Source: Jeotgalibaca sp052266715
Lineage (GTDB): Bacteria > Bacillota > Bacilli > Lactobacillales > Aerococcaceae
Assembly (NCBI GenBank): GCA_052266715.1
Contig: JBQPRB010000012.1
DNA: 47,806 bases
Direction: 5' to 3' (one strand)
A model generated the notes under the pieces. The model worked only from the letters and a program-made list of their open reading frames with translations. It had not been told where the DNA came from and did not search any database. The position numbers and the translations under genes are program-made. This document shows, piece after piece, positions 7,187 to 15,884 of this stretch (position 1 is its first letter; every line of letters begins with the position of its first letter).

Positions 7187-9415
7187 TTACATACTTTCGT
7201 GCATTGTACGGTTGATAACGTCTAGTTGTTGTTCGCGTGTTAATTTAACGAAGTTAACTGCATATCCAGATACACGGATAGTCAATTGTGGATAGTTTTC
7301 TGGGTGATCCATAGCATCCAACAATGTTTCGCGGTTAAATACGTTAACGTTCAAGTGATGACCGCCTTTACGTACGTATCCGTCCAACATGTTTGACATG
7401 TTTTCTTCTTGAACTTCTGCTTCGCGGCCCAACGCTTTAGGTACGATAGAGAATGTATTTGAGATTCCATCCAATGAATATTTGTAAGGAATTTTAGCAA
7501 CGGATGAAAGACTTGCCAAAGCGCCGTGTGTATCGCGTCCGTGCAATGGGTTCGCTCCTGGAGCGAATGGTACACCTGCTTTACGGCCATCCGGTGTTGC
7601 ACCAGTACTCTTACCATAAACCACGTTAGAAGTGATTGTAAGGATTGAAGTGGTATGTTTTGCATCACGGTAAGTTTTATGTTTCTTAACTTTACTCATG
7701 AAGTCTTTCAATAACCAGATACCGATTTCGTCAGCGCGGTCATCATTGTTACCGTATTTTGGATAATCGCCTTCGATTTCGAAATCTACAGTAATGCCAT
7801 CTTCATCGCGGATTGGTTTAACTTTCGCATATTTAATCGCTGAAAGTGAATCAATGGCAACTGAGAACCCAGCGATACCTGTAGCCATAGTCCGCATTAC
7901 GTGTGTGTCATGCAATGCCATTTCCAAGTTTTCATAGCTGTATTTGTCATGCATGTAGTGGATAACATTCAAAGTATTGATGTAGAGTTCAGCTACCCAT
8001 TCGTTCATCAAGTCATATTTTTCCATTACTTCGTCGAAATCAAGGTATTCAGAAGTGATTGGTTGGTATTTAGGACCAACTTGTTTTCTGGTAACTTCGT
8101 CAACCCCACCGTTGATTGCATAAAGCATTGATTTAGCCAAGTTTGCACGAGCACCAAAGAATTGCATTTGTTTACCGATACGCATTGCAGATACACAACA
8201 TGCGATTCCGTAATCATCGCCCCACTCTGGACGCATGACATCATCGTTTTCGTATTGGATTGAGCTAGTAGCGATTGAAATATGTGCACAGAAGCGTTTG
8301 AAGCCTTCAGGCAAACGTGTTGACCAAAGTACAGTCAAGTTTGGCTCTGGAGCTGTCCCCATATTCTTCAATGTTTGCAAGAAACGGAATGAATTTTTCG
8401 TTACTAACGTACGGCCATCTTCACCCATACCCCCGATTGATTCGGTAACCCAAGTCGGATCTCCAGAGAACAAATCATTGTAATCCGGCGTACGTGCAAA
8501 TTTAACCAGACGTAGTTTCATAACAAAGTGGTCAACAATTTCTTGTGCTTCTTTTTCTGTCAATGTACCGTTTGCCATATCGCGTTGGATGTAGATATCC
8601 AAGAATGTAGAAACGCGGCCCAAGGACATAGCAGCACCGTTTTGTTGTTTAACAGCAGCAAGATAACCGAAGTATACCCATTGGAATGCTTCTTTAGCAG
8701 TTGTTGCTGGTTTGGAAATATCGTAACCGTAAATGTTTCCTAATTCTTTCAACTCTTTCAAGGCACGGTATTGTTCGCTCATTTCTTCGCGTAGACGCAT
8801 AATGTCTTCTGACATTGTACCGTTACCCACTACTGCATAATCTTTCAATTTTTCTTGCATCAAGAAATCAACACCATAAAGTGCTACACGGCGGTAATCT
8901 CCGATGATACGTCCACGTCCGTATGCATCTGGCAATCCAGTGATGATTTTATTTGAACGTGCTGCACGCATATCTGGTGTGTAAACATCGAATACACCTT
9001 GGTTATGTGTTTTTCTCCAATCGCGGAAAATATGCGAAATTTCTGGATCGATTTCATAACCATAAGCTTCAGCTGCTAACTCACTCATACGGATTCCGCC
9101 GAATGGTTGCAATGAACGTTTAAAAGGTTTTTCTGTTTGGAAACCAACAATTTGTTCTTTGTCTTTATCCAAATAACCTGCACCGTGAGATGCGATTGTA
9201 GACACAACTTTTGTATCCATATCCAACACGCCGCCAGCTTCTCTTTCTTGTTTGGTCAAGTCCATTACTTGATCCCATAATTCATTCGTTTCTTCTGTAG
9301 GACCTTCCAAGAATTCTGCATCGCCTTCATAGATTGTGTAGTTTTGTTGGATAAAATCGCGAACGTCAACTTCTTCTTTCCAAGTTTTACCTTTGAAACC
9401 TTGCCATTGTTCCAT
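7187..9415 (-). CDS. pflB: Formate C-acetyltransferase (pyruvate formate-lyase) PflB
   Basis: PflB converts pyruvate and CoA to acetyl-CoA and formate, a main route of mixed-acid fermentation. The 742-residue protein has the adjacent catalytic cysteines in IACCVSAM (Cys406, Cys407) and the glycyl-radical loop RVSGYAVNF with Gly717 close to the C-terminus. Length and motifs are those of the intact enzyme. The ATG at 9415 has AGGAGG nine to ten bases upstream. It is first in the pflB-pflA unit, behind a clear promoter with cre-like and Rex-like sites, which fits control by carbon and redox state. The enzyme is oxygen-sensitive, consistent with a facultative or anaerobic lifestyle. Confidence 0.97.
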   Translation of the reverse strand: MEQWQGFKGKTWKEEVDVRDFIQQNYTIYEGDAEFLEGPTEETNELWDQVMDLTKQEREAGGVLDMDTKVVSTIASHGAGYLDKDKEQIVGFQTEKPFKRSLQPFGGIRMSELAAEAYGYEIDPEISHIFRDWRKTHNQGVFDVYTPDMRAARSNKIITGLPDAYGRGRIIGDYRRVALYGVDFLMQEKLKDYAVVGNGTMSEDIMRLREEMSEQYRALKELKELGNIYGYDISKPATTAKEAFQWVYFGYLAAVKQQNGAAMSLGRVSTFLDIYIQRDMANGTLTEKEAQEIVDHFVMKLRLVKFARTPDYNDLFSGDPTWVTESIGGMGEDGRTLVTKNSFRFLQTLKNMGTAPEPNLTVLWSTRLPEGFKRFCAHISIATSSIQYENDDVMRPEWGDDYGIACCVSAMRIGKQMQFFGARANLAKSMLYAINGGVDEVTRKQVGPKYQPITSEYLDFDEVMEKYDLMNEWVAELYINTLNVIHYMHDKYSYENLEMALHDTHVMRTMATGIAGFSVAIDSLSAIKYAKVKPIRDEDGITVDFEIEGDYPKYGNNDDRADEIGIWLLKDFMSKVKKHKTYRDAKHTTSILTITSNVVYGKSTGATPDGRKAGVPFAPGANPLHGRDTHGALASLSSVAKIPYKYSLDGISNTFSIVPKALGREAEVQEENMSNMLDGYVRKGGHHLNVNVFNRETLLDAMDHPENYPQLTIRVSGYAVNFVKLTREQQLDVINRTMHESM

Positions 9416-9447
9416 AACGTAAATCCTCCTAAATGATAATTTTTATT

Positions 9448-9465
9448 TTGTGAAATATGTAACAC
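9448..9465 (-). promoter_or_regulatory. Rex-like operator in the pflB leader
   Basis: TTGTGAAATATGTAACAC is close to the Rex consensus TTGTGAA-N4-TTCACAA, with mismatches in the right half-site. It lies between the -10 box and the ribosome binding site of pflB. Rex is the NADH-sensing repressor of fermentation genes in Gram-positives. Confidence 0.45.
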
Positions 9466-9478
9466 CTTTAACGAATTC

Positions 9479-9506
9479 ATTATAACACGTTTCAGAGCTT
9501 GTGCAA
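9479..9506 (-). promoter_or_regulatory. Promoter of pflB-pflA
   Basis: On the minus strand TTGCAC (9501-9506) and a perfect TATAAT (9479-9484) are separated by 16 bases. The box lies 64 bases upstream of the pflB start. Confidence 0.75.
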
Positions 9507-9572
9507 TACTTTTCATGCAATTTGTTTCTTTTTTTCATTTCTTTTGTAAATGTCCGCTAATACATTGATAAT

Positions 9573-9599
9573 ACAACGTTTTCAAAAATCGTTTTCAAT
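9573..9599 (-). promoter_or_regulatory. Two tandem cre-like (CcpA) sites upstream of pflB
   Basis: Read on the minus strand, TTGAAAACGATTTT and TTGAAAACGTTGTA lie end to end. Both share the TGAAAACG core of the catabolite-responsive element WTGAAARCGYTTTCWN, with mismatches in the right half. They lie 67-95 bases upstream of the -35 box, a position used for activation by CcpA at other promoters. Confidence 0.45.
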
Positions 9600-9631
9600 G
9601 ATAGGTCTTATTCATTAATTATCATATCATG

Positions 9632-9676
9632 AAAAAACAGGACCCATCTGTATTATAATACAGATGGGTCCTGTTT
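9632..9676 (-). terminator. Intrinsic terminator after parC
   Basis: A long perfect stem, CAGGACCCATCTGTATTA with its complement, ends on the minus strand in TTTTTTCATG. It insulates pflB from parC. Confidence 0.85.
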
Positions 9677-9700
9677 CATGTTGTATGAATACAGTTTGGA

Positions 9701-12172
9701 TTATTCCTCTAATTGTGAAATTGGAAACATCTTTTTGATTCCATACACGAGCCCATCTTCGGTCTCTACCAGGATGGCAGAACCGTTTGTATAGCGAGGA
9801 GTATACGGAATATTTTTACTCATGAGTTCTTTCGTTTTTCCACGTGTCGTTTTAATAGTGTATGTGGATTGCGTATCCGGGTTTGGATCAAGATACACAA
9901 TACGATGTGGATTCGCCTTTAATTCTTTGATTAACATTAATCCGCGTTTCGCTCTTCCGAGAGGAGAAATTTCGCCTGTCCGGAAACGTTTAGCGTTACC
10001 TCGTTGGGTAACGATTAAAACGGTGTGTTTATCGTCCCCGGCTTCAAATACGGTAGCTCCCACTACATGGTCATCTATTCGAAGGTTGATTGCCTTTACC
10101 CCACTGGTTCTTATTCCGGTTGGGGAAACTTCTTCAAGCAAATAGCGCAAGCTGAATCCGGCGTGGGTAACAAATAATACTTCAAAATTATGTTCAGTTT
10201 CATCAATCAGATGAATATTCTGAACGGTATCGGCTTCTGTTTTCAACTTGATTGCGACTGCTTTTTTCCGTTTATAACCGCGGAAAGTCTGATATTCAGA
10301 TAAGAGTGTCCGCTTAATCATTCCTTCTTTAGTAACGAACACCACCGATTGTTTATCGGTTAAAGGTTGATTGTGCTTCACAATCGTTGCGTTAATAATC
10401 TCCTCACCAGTAGCGAATGGTATGGATTGGGAAATGTGGTGACCCATTTCTTTCCATTTTAATTCCGGAAGTTCATAAATAGGCATATGCATGTAGCTAC
10501 CTTTATTAGTGAACATGACTATAGCATCCAGTGTTGACGCCTTTTCAACCAACATCGGTTGATCGCCTTCACGTAGGCCAATATCCCCCACATCAGTTGC
10601 TGCAAAGGAACGGAAATTAGTTCGCTTGTAATACCCTTCTTGAGTCAGTACGACATAAACTTCCTCATCAGGTATCAGCACTTGCGTCTCGATCTTGATT
10701 TCTTCTATTTCAGCTTCCAATGCGGACATACGTGGTGTTGCATATTTCTTCTTAATGGTTAAAAGTTCATTTTTCATAACCATCATCAAGGTTTTCTCAT
10801 TTTTCAAAATACTCTGATAAGATGCTACTTGCTCATTTAAATCCAGTTTTTCGTTTTGCAAAGCGACAATATCGGTATTTGTTAAACGGTATAATTGTAA
10901 AGAAACAATCGCTTCAGCTTGGGTATCTGAGAATTTATAGGTCTTAACTAAATTATTTTTAGCATCTTTTTTATCTTTACTGTTACGAATTAACGCAATT
11001 ACTTCATCCAAAATCGAGATTACTTTAATCAAGGCATCAACGATATGTAAACGCGCTTCGGCTTTTCGTAAATTATAACCGGTACGACGGGTAATAACCT
11101 CTTTCTGGAACTTAATATAAGCATCCAGTATTTGCACCAATCCTACTTGTTTAGGTCGTAATTCATCAATAGCCACCATATTGAAATGATAGTTTACTTG
11201 TAAATCCGTATTTTTAAATAGATAGTTTAATATCCCTTCAGCATTGGCATCTTTCTTTAGTTCTACAACAATTTGAAGGCCTTCACGGTCTGTTTCGTCT
11301 CGAACCTCGGCTATACCCTCCAATTTACGATTCAGGCGAATTTCATCCATTCTTTTTACCAATAGCGCTTTGTTTACTTCATAGGGAATCTCGTTAATAA
11401 CGATTTGCTGCTTTCCGCCACGAAGCGATTCAATTTTCGTTTTAGAACGCACAACCACTTTCCCACGCCCGGTTTTATACGCACTCTCAAGTCCTTCTTT
11501 CCCTTGGATGATGCCACCTGTTGGAAAATCTGGTCCTTTTACGTATTTCATCAGCTGTTGTACGCTAGCATTGGGATGATCAATTAAATGAACGGTTGCA
11601 TCCACTACTTCGCCTAAGTTGTGGGGCGGAATATCCGTTGCATAACCAGCTGAGATACCTGTTGTGCCATTGACAAGTAAATTCGGATAACGAGCCGGCA
11701 AAACGAGTGGCTCTTCATCCGTATCATCGAAGTTTAAGATAAAATCAACGGTTTCGCTATCGATATCTCCCAGTAATTCACTGGAAATTTTGGCAAGACG
11801 CGCTTCCGTATACCGCATTGCAGCAGCCGGATCGCCATCCATACTCCCGTTGTTACCGTGCATCTCAATTAATGGTTCACGCATTTTCCAATCCTGGCTT
11901 AAACGCACCATGGCTTCATACACACTTGAATCCCCGTGAGGATGGTAGTTACCAATTACGTTTCCTACCGTTTTAGCTGATTTACGGAATTGTTTTTCGG
12001 ACGTATTTCCACTGACGTACATAGCGTATAAAATCCGCCGTTGTACGGGTTTCAATCCATCGCGGATATCCGGCAAGGCGCGGTCCTGGATAATGTATTT
12101 GGAGTAACGTCCAAATCGGTCTCCCATCACATCTTCCATCATGAGTTCTTTAATTTCATGCTCCTGTGCCAT
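9701..12172 (-). CDS. parC: DNA topoisomerase IV subunit A ParC
   Basis: ParC is the DNA-cleaving subunit of topoisomerase IV, which unlinks daughter chromosomes. The 823-residue protein has the active-site Tyr121 in MRYTEA. Its N-terminus (GDRFGRYSKYIIQ) and C-terminal beta-pinwheel repeats are of ParC rather than GyrA type. The quinolone region reads HPHGDSSVYEA (Ser82, Ser83, Glu86), the susceptible-type residues. The start codon overlaps the parE stop by one base (TAATG), so translation is coupled. A strong terminator follows. Confidence 0.95.
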   Translation of the reverse strand: MAQEHEIKELMMEDVMGDRFGRYSKYIIQDRALPDIRDGLKPVQRRILYAMYVSGNTSEKQFRKSAKTVGNVIGNYHPHGDSSVYEAMVRLSQDWKMREPLIEMHGNNGSMDGDPAAAMRYTEARLAKISSELLGDIDSETVDFILNFDDTDEEPLVLPARYPNLLVNGTTGISAGYATDIPPHNLGEVVDATVHLIDHPNASVQQLMKYVKGPDFPTGGIIQGKEGLESAYKTGRGKVVVRSKTKIESLRGGKQQIVINEIPYEVNKALLVKRMDEIRLNRKLEGIAEVRDETDREGLQIVVELKKDANAEGILNYLFKNTDLQVNYHFNMVAIDELRPKQVGLVQILDAYIKFQKEVITRRTGYNLRKAEARLHIVDALIKVISILDEVIALIRNSKDKKDAKNNLVKTYKFSDTQAEAIVSLQLYRLTNTDIVALQNEKLDLNEQVASYQSILKNEKTLMMVMKNELLTIKKKYATPRMSALEAEIEEIKIETQVLIPDEEVYVVLTQEGYYKRTNFRSFAATDVGDIGLREGDQPMLVEKASTLDAIVMFTNKGSYMHMPIYELPELKWKEMGHHISQSIPFATGEEIINATIVKHNQPLTDKQSVVFVTKEGMIKRTLLSEYQTFRGYKRKKAVAIKLKTEADTVQNIHLIDETEHNFEVLFVTHAGFSLRYLLEEVSPTGIRTSGVKAINLRIDDHVVGATVFEAGDDKHTVLIVTQRGNAKRFRTGEISPLGRAKRGLMLIKELKANPHRIVYLDPNPDTQSTYTIKTTRGKTKELMSKNIPYTPRYTNGSAILVETEDGLVYGIKKMFPISQLEE

Positions 12173-14238
12173 TAAATCTCCCCACTTTCAAAATCCAAGC
12201 TCATTTGAGCGGCTTCGTCCGCTTCTTTTCTCAACTGCTCGGCTGCTTCTTCTTGTTTGTGTTTCTTCATTTGATCAGATCCATTCGCATCCGATTCCTC
12301 TAAAATACTCTTATCATCTTCAAGCGAGAACTGAACATTATTCTCAATCCATTTTCGTCTTGGCTCTACCTTATTACCCATCAACGTGGTTACCCGTCGC
12401 TCCAAGGTCGCTTTGTCGTCGATGACAACACGGATTAAGGTCCTTGACTCCGGATTCATGGTGGTGTCCCACAATTGATCCGCATTCATTTCACCAAGTC
12501 CTTTGTAACGTTGAAGAATATAGTTTTTACCGATTTTTTTGATGGCATCGTCCAATTCTTTTTCAGTCCAGGCGTATTCCATAACTTCTTTTTTTCCAAC
12601 CTTTTTAGAAACTTTATACAAAGGTGGTTGAGCTAAATATACTTTTCCCGCTTCAAGCAGGGGTTTCATATAGCGATAGAAGAATGTTAATAGTAAGGTC
12701 TGGATATGCGCACCGTCCGTATCAGCATCGGTCATGATAATAACTTTATCGTAATTTGTATCTTTAATATCGAAATCGGGTCCTACACCCGCTCCAACAG
12801 TGTGGATAATGGTGCTGATTTCCTCATTTTTGAGGATGTCCTGCATATTGGCACGTTCCGTATTGATAACTTTACCACGCAAAGGTAAAATCGCCTGGAA
12901 TTTACGGTCTCGGCCTTGTTTAGCCGACCCCCCTGCGGAATCCCCTTCGACCAAGAATAATTCGTTCTTACTAGCATTTTTCCCTTGTGCTGGTGTCAAT
13001 TTACCAGACAGGAGTAATTCTCCTTTGCGTTTTTTGCCATTACGTGTTAGTTCTCTAGCTTTACGCGCTGCATCTCGTGCTTCCCGTGCTTTTAGAGATT
13101 TACGCACGAGCATTTGTCCAACTTCCCCGTTCTCGATCAAATAGATACTTAAACGTTCATTGATAAGGTTATCGACAATTGCACGGGCTTGTGGTGTTCC
13201 TAGTTTTTCTTTGGTTTGGCCTTCAAATTGCAGAATGCCTTCAGGAACACGCAATGATAATACGGCTGTCAGTCCTTCACGGACATCGCTTCCCTCTAAA
13301 TTCTTTTCTTTCTCTTTTAGAAGTCCGACTTTACGAGCATATTCATTAAATGCTTTGGTCATCCCAGTTTTAGCACCGACTTCATGTGTACCACCATCTT
13401 TAGTACGGACGTTATTAACGAAAGAGAGAATCGTTTCTGAATAACCATCATTATATTGGAAGGCAAAATCGACTTCAATATCTTCAACCATGGCTGTAAA
13501 GGCAGCCACAGGATTTAATGTATCTTTTTCCTCGTTTAAGTATGTAACAAACTCTTTTATGCCATCCTGATATTGGAAAGTGTCACTCTTGTCATGACGC
13601 TCATCGATGATGGTGATTTTCAAACCTTTTAACAAAAAGGCTGACTCACGCATACGTTCAGCCAGAATATCATAATTCAATTGCGCACTACCGAATATAG
13701 CTGGATCGGGTAAAAAGTGAACGGATGAACCGTTGGGTTTGTTCACTTTGAGTTGTTTTTTCATTTTCCCTTTCGGCTTTCCACCATTTGAAAATGACAA
13801 AGTATAAAGGGTTTTATCCCGGATTACATTAACATCCAAAAACGCTGAAAGAGCATTTACAACACTAGCCCCAACCCCGTGTAAACCACCGGATGTTTTA
13901 TAACCACCTTCTTGGCCAAACTTTCCTCCCGCATGAAGCACGGTAAAAATAACCTGGATAGTTGGAATACCACTTTGGTGCATCCCCGTTGGCATCCCCC
14001 GACCATTGTCGGTGACCGTAACGCTTTGGTCTTCATGTATTTTTATAACAATTTCATCGGCAAAACCGGATAACGCTTCGTCCACTGCGTTGTCCACAAT
14101 CTCATATACCATATGGTGTAGACCACGGCTATCTGTTGACCCAATATACATACCAGGTCTCTTTCTGACTGCTTCTAATCCTTCAAGGACTTGGATTGAA
14201 TCGTCATTGTATTGATTCGTTTTTCTTTCAACCATCAT
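12172..14238 (-). CDS. parE: DNA topoisomerase IV subunit B ParE
   Basis: ParE is the ATPase subunit of topoisomerase IV. The 688-residue protein has a GHKL ATP-binding domain with EIVDNAVDEA, DNGRGMP and GGLHGVGASVVNALS. The toprim domain follows, with EGDSAGGSAKQGRDR and TDADTDGAH. The partner ParC downstream identifies it as ParE rather than GyrB. Two adjacent ATG codons follow AAAGGAG; the second (14235) has the better spacing and either may be used. The gene is divergent from plsY, with about 200 bases between them. Confidence 0.95.
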   Translation of the reverse strand: MMVERKTNQYNDDSIQVLEGLEAVRKRPGMYIGSTDSRGLHHMVYEIVDNAVDEALSGFADEIVIKIHEDQSVTVTDNGRGMPTGMHQSGIPTIQVIFTVLHAGGKFGQEGGYKTSGGLHGVGASVVNALSAFLDVNVIRDKTLYTLSFSNGGKPKGKMKKQLKVNKPNGSSVHFLPDPAIFGSAQLNYDILAERMRESAFLLKGLKITIIDERHDKSDTFQYQDGIKEFVTYLNEEKDTLNPVAAFTAMVEDIEVDFAFQYNDGYSETILSFVNNVRTKDGGTHEVGAKTGMTKAFNEYARKVGLLKEKEKNLEGSDVREGLTAVLSLRVPEGILQFEGQTKEKLGTPQARAIVDNLINERLSIYLIENGEVGQMLVRKSLKAREARDAARKARELTRNGKKRKGELLLSGKLTPAQGKNASKNELFLVEGDSAGGSAKQGRDRKFQAILPLRGKVINTERANMQDILKNEEISTIIHTVGAGVGPDFDIKDTNYDKVIIMTDADTDGAHIQTLLLTFFYRYMKPLLEAGKVYLAQPPLYKVSKKVGKKEVMEYAWTEKELDDAIKKIGKNYILQRYKGLGEMNADQLWDTTMNPESRTLIRVVIDDKATLERRVTTLMGNKVEPRRKWIENNVQFSLEDDKSILEESDANGSDQMKKHKQEEAAEQLRKEADEAAQMSLDFESGEI

Positions 14239-14279
14239 TAAACTCCTTTGTTCTACAGAACTCGAACATCCATTCTACC

Positions 14280-14308
14280 ATAATACTTTAAAATCAACTT
14301 GATGTAAA
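14280..14308 (-). promoter_or_regulatory. Promoter of parE-parC
   Basis: On the minus strand TTTACA (14303-14308) and TATTAT (14280-14285) are separated by 17 bases. This lies about 40 bases upstream of the parE start, in the divergent region with plsY. No convincing plsY promoter was found on the other strand. Confidence 0.55.
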
Positions 14309-14436
14309 AGATATTTCCTGATTTTTCTGCTCAAAATGCTTTAGCATCGGGCTTTTAATAAAAATATAATAGGAAATAGCCACTTTTAGTGGTAAACTAG
14401 CTACAAAGTATATTCTGATTATTAGGAGTGACATGT

Positions 14437-15045
14437 TTGAATACCGTATTCGCTATAGTTTTAGCATATTTATTAGGTTCTATTCCCTCGGGTGTCTGGA
14501 TTGGGAAAGGTTTTTATAAGACGGATATAAGGGAACACGGGAGTGGAAACATGGGAACAACCAATACCTTCCGCGTTCTAGGCACAAAAGCTGGAATCAT
14601 TGTTTTAGTAATGGATATATTAAAAGGTTCCCTAGCAACACTATTACCATTGTGGTTGAATGTCCCTATCCATCCGCTATTTACTGGAGTCCTAGCTGCA
14701 GTTGGGCATACATTACCCATTTTCGCCAACTTTAGAGGTGGAAAGGCCGTTGCAACTAGTGCCGGAATCATTTTAGCATATAATCCGTTATTTTTTACAC
14801 TTGCTATTACTTGTTTTCTAATTTATTTACTATTGTCCAGTATGGTTAGTTTTGCAAGCATCGCGGCTTGTTTGAGCGCTGTTTTGATTTCTTTATTTAT
14901 GGGGGATTTTTGGTTGATAGTCGTGACAATGGCATTAACTACCTATATCATCATCCGCCATCGCGAAAATATTCAAAGGATCCGCCAAGGAACAGAGAGT
15001 CTTGTTCCATTCGGACTCAACTACAAGAGGAAAAATAAGCAATAA
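14437..15045 (+). CDS. plsY: Acyl-phosphate:glycerol-3-phosphate acyltransferase PlsY
   Basis: PlsY is an inner-membrane enzyme that transfers an acyl group from acyl-phosphate to glycerol 3-phosphate, the first step of phospholipid synthesis. The 202-residue protein has the three conserved cytoplasmic motifs: GSIPSG near the N-terminus, HGSGNMGTTNTFRVLG, and the FRGGKAVAT loop. About five membrane segments separate them. The TTG at 14437 is chosen because AGGAG lies eight bases upstream; the in-frame GTG at 14428 overlaps that site. It is divergent from parE, a gene order common in Lactobacillales, and ends at a bidirectional terminator shared with codY. Confidence 0.93.
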   Translation: MNTVFAIVLAYLLGSIPSGVWIGKGFYKTDIREHGSGNMGTTNTFRVLGTKAGIIVLVMDILKGSLATLLPLWLNVPIHPLFTGVLAAVGHTLPIFANFRGGKAVATSAGIILAYNPLFFTLAITCFLIYLLLSSMVSFASIAACLSAVLISLFMGDFWLIVVTMALTTYIIIRHRENIQRIRQGTESLVPFGLNYKRKNKQ

Positions 15046-15071
15046 AAAAGATGCCATCAGGCATCTTTTTT
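15044..15071. terminator. Bidirectional terminator between plsY and codY
   Basis: AAAAAAGATGCC and GGCATCTTTTTT pair around a four-base loop. A-tract and T-tract flanks let it work for both converging genes, and it overlaps the codY stop codon. Confidence 0.85.
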
Positions 15072-15873
15072 ATATTTCTAGTTTTTGTTTCATCTGCTGC
15101 AGTAGTACTTCTGAACTTACCTTGATATACGTTCCTTTCATCCCTAACGATCTAGATTCCAGGATACGGGCCGACTCTAATTTACGTAAGGCGTTAACAA
15201 TCACTGAGCGCGTGATTCCCTTGCTTGCTGAAATTTGAGAAGCATTAATACGTGTTTCCAGCCCCTCAATTTGACTGAAAATTTCGGTGATTGCTTCCGT
15301 TTCACTGAAAGAGAGCGACTGCAAGGCAATTGTAACAGCCGTTTCAGCCCTTGTGGCCATTTCAGTTTTGATATTTTTCAGATGGAGAACCTCCACCCCA
15401 ATCACAGTTGCACTATGCTCAGCCAAGATTAAATCACCACTGTCAAAAGGACGATTGAGGCGTGCAAATATGAGGCTACCTAAACGAACCCCGGCCGCAA
15501 AAATGGGGGTCACGGTCGTAAGACCGGTAACGAAAATGTCTCTCGTTTCCACAGGAAAAACACTTAAGTCCGATTCGATGCCAATATTGGCTGTCGTACG
15601 CTTGATTTTGTTTATTTCATCCGTGTATACGAGCGGGAATTTTTGGTCCACCAACATTTGCTTAACACGCGCATTATTAATATCAATCGCTTCGCTAAAG
15701 CCAAGCAGTGTGCCTTCTTCATCGATTAAATAAGTATTTGCTCCCAGGATCTCCGCCAAACGCTCTATCATATCCAAAAACGGCAAATCATTTATTTTTT
15801 CACGGTTAATGAAGCCACCTTCTTTTTGCAGCATGCGATTGATTGTTCTTAATCGTTCCAATATTTCATCCAT
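15070..15873 (-). CDS. codY: GTP/branched-chain amino acid-sensing global repressor CodY
   Basis: CodY represses amino acid uptake and synthesis, and often virulence genes, when GTP and branched-chain amino acids are plentiful. The 267-residue protein has the N-terminal GAF-type effector domain (about 1-155) and the C-terminal winged helix-turn-helix (211-238), with ASKGITRSVIVNALRKLESA matching the conserved DNA-reading helix. It is the last gene of xerC-hslV-hslU-codY, 11 bases behind hslU. Its GAGGTTGA site overlaps the hslU stop. This gene order is also found in Bacillus. Confidence 0.97.
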   Translation of the reverse strand: MDEILERLRTINRMLQKEGGFINREKINDLPFLDMIERLAEILGANTYLIDEEGTLLGFSEAIDINNARVKQMLVDQKFPLVYTDEINKIKRTTANIGIESDLSVFPVETRDIFVTGLTTVTPIFAAGVRLGSLIFARLNRPFDSGDLILAEHSATVIGVEVLHLKNIKTEMATRAETAVTIALQSLSFSETEAITEIFSQIEGLETRINASQISASKGITRSVIVNALRKLESARILESRSLGMKGTYIKVSSEVLLQQMKQKLEI

Positions 15874-15884
15874 TTACTTCAACC

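Noticed and set aside
9701..14238. gyrB-gyrA instead of parE-parC
   Set aside because: The N-terminus and quinolone region of the A subunit are of ParC type (RYSKYIIQ, HPHGDSSVYEA), the pair overlaps by one base and plsY is the divergent neighbour, as usual for parEC.
14340..14436. plsY promoter
   Set aside because: TATAAT near 14365 and TAAACT near 14393 were considered, but neither has a -35 box of acceptable match at 16-18 bases, so none is called.
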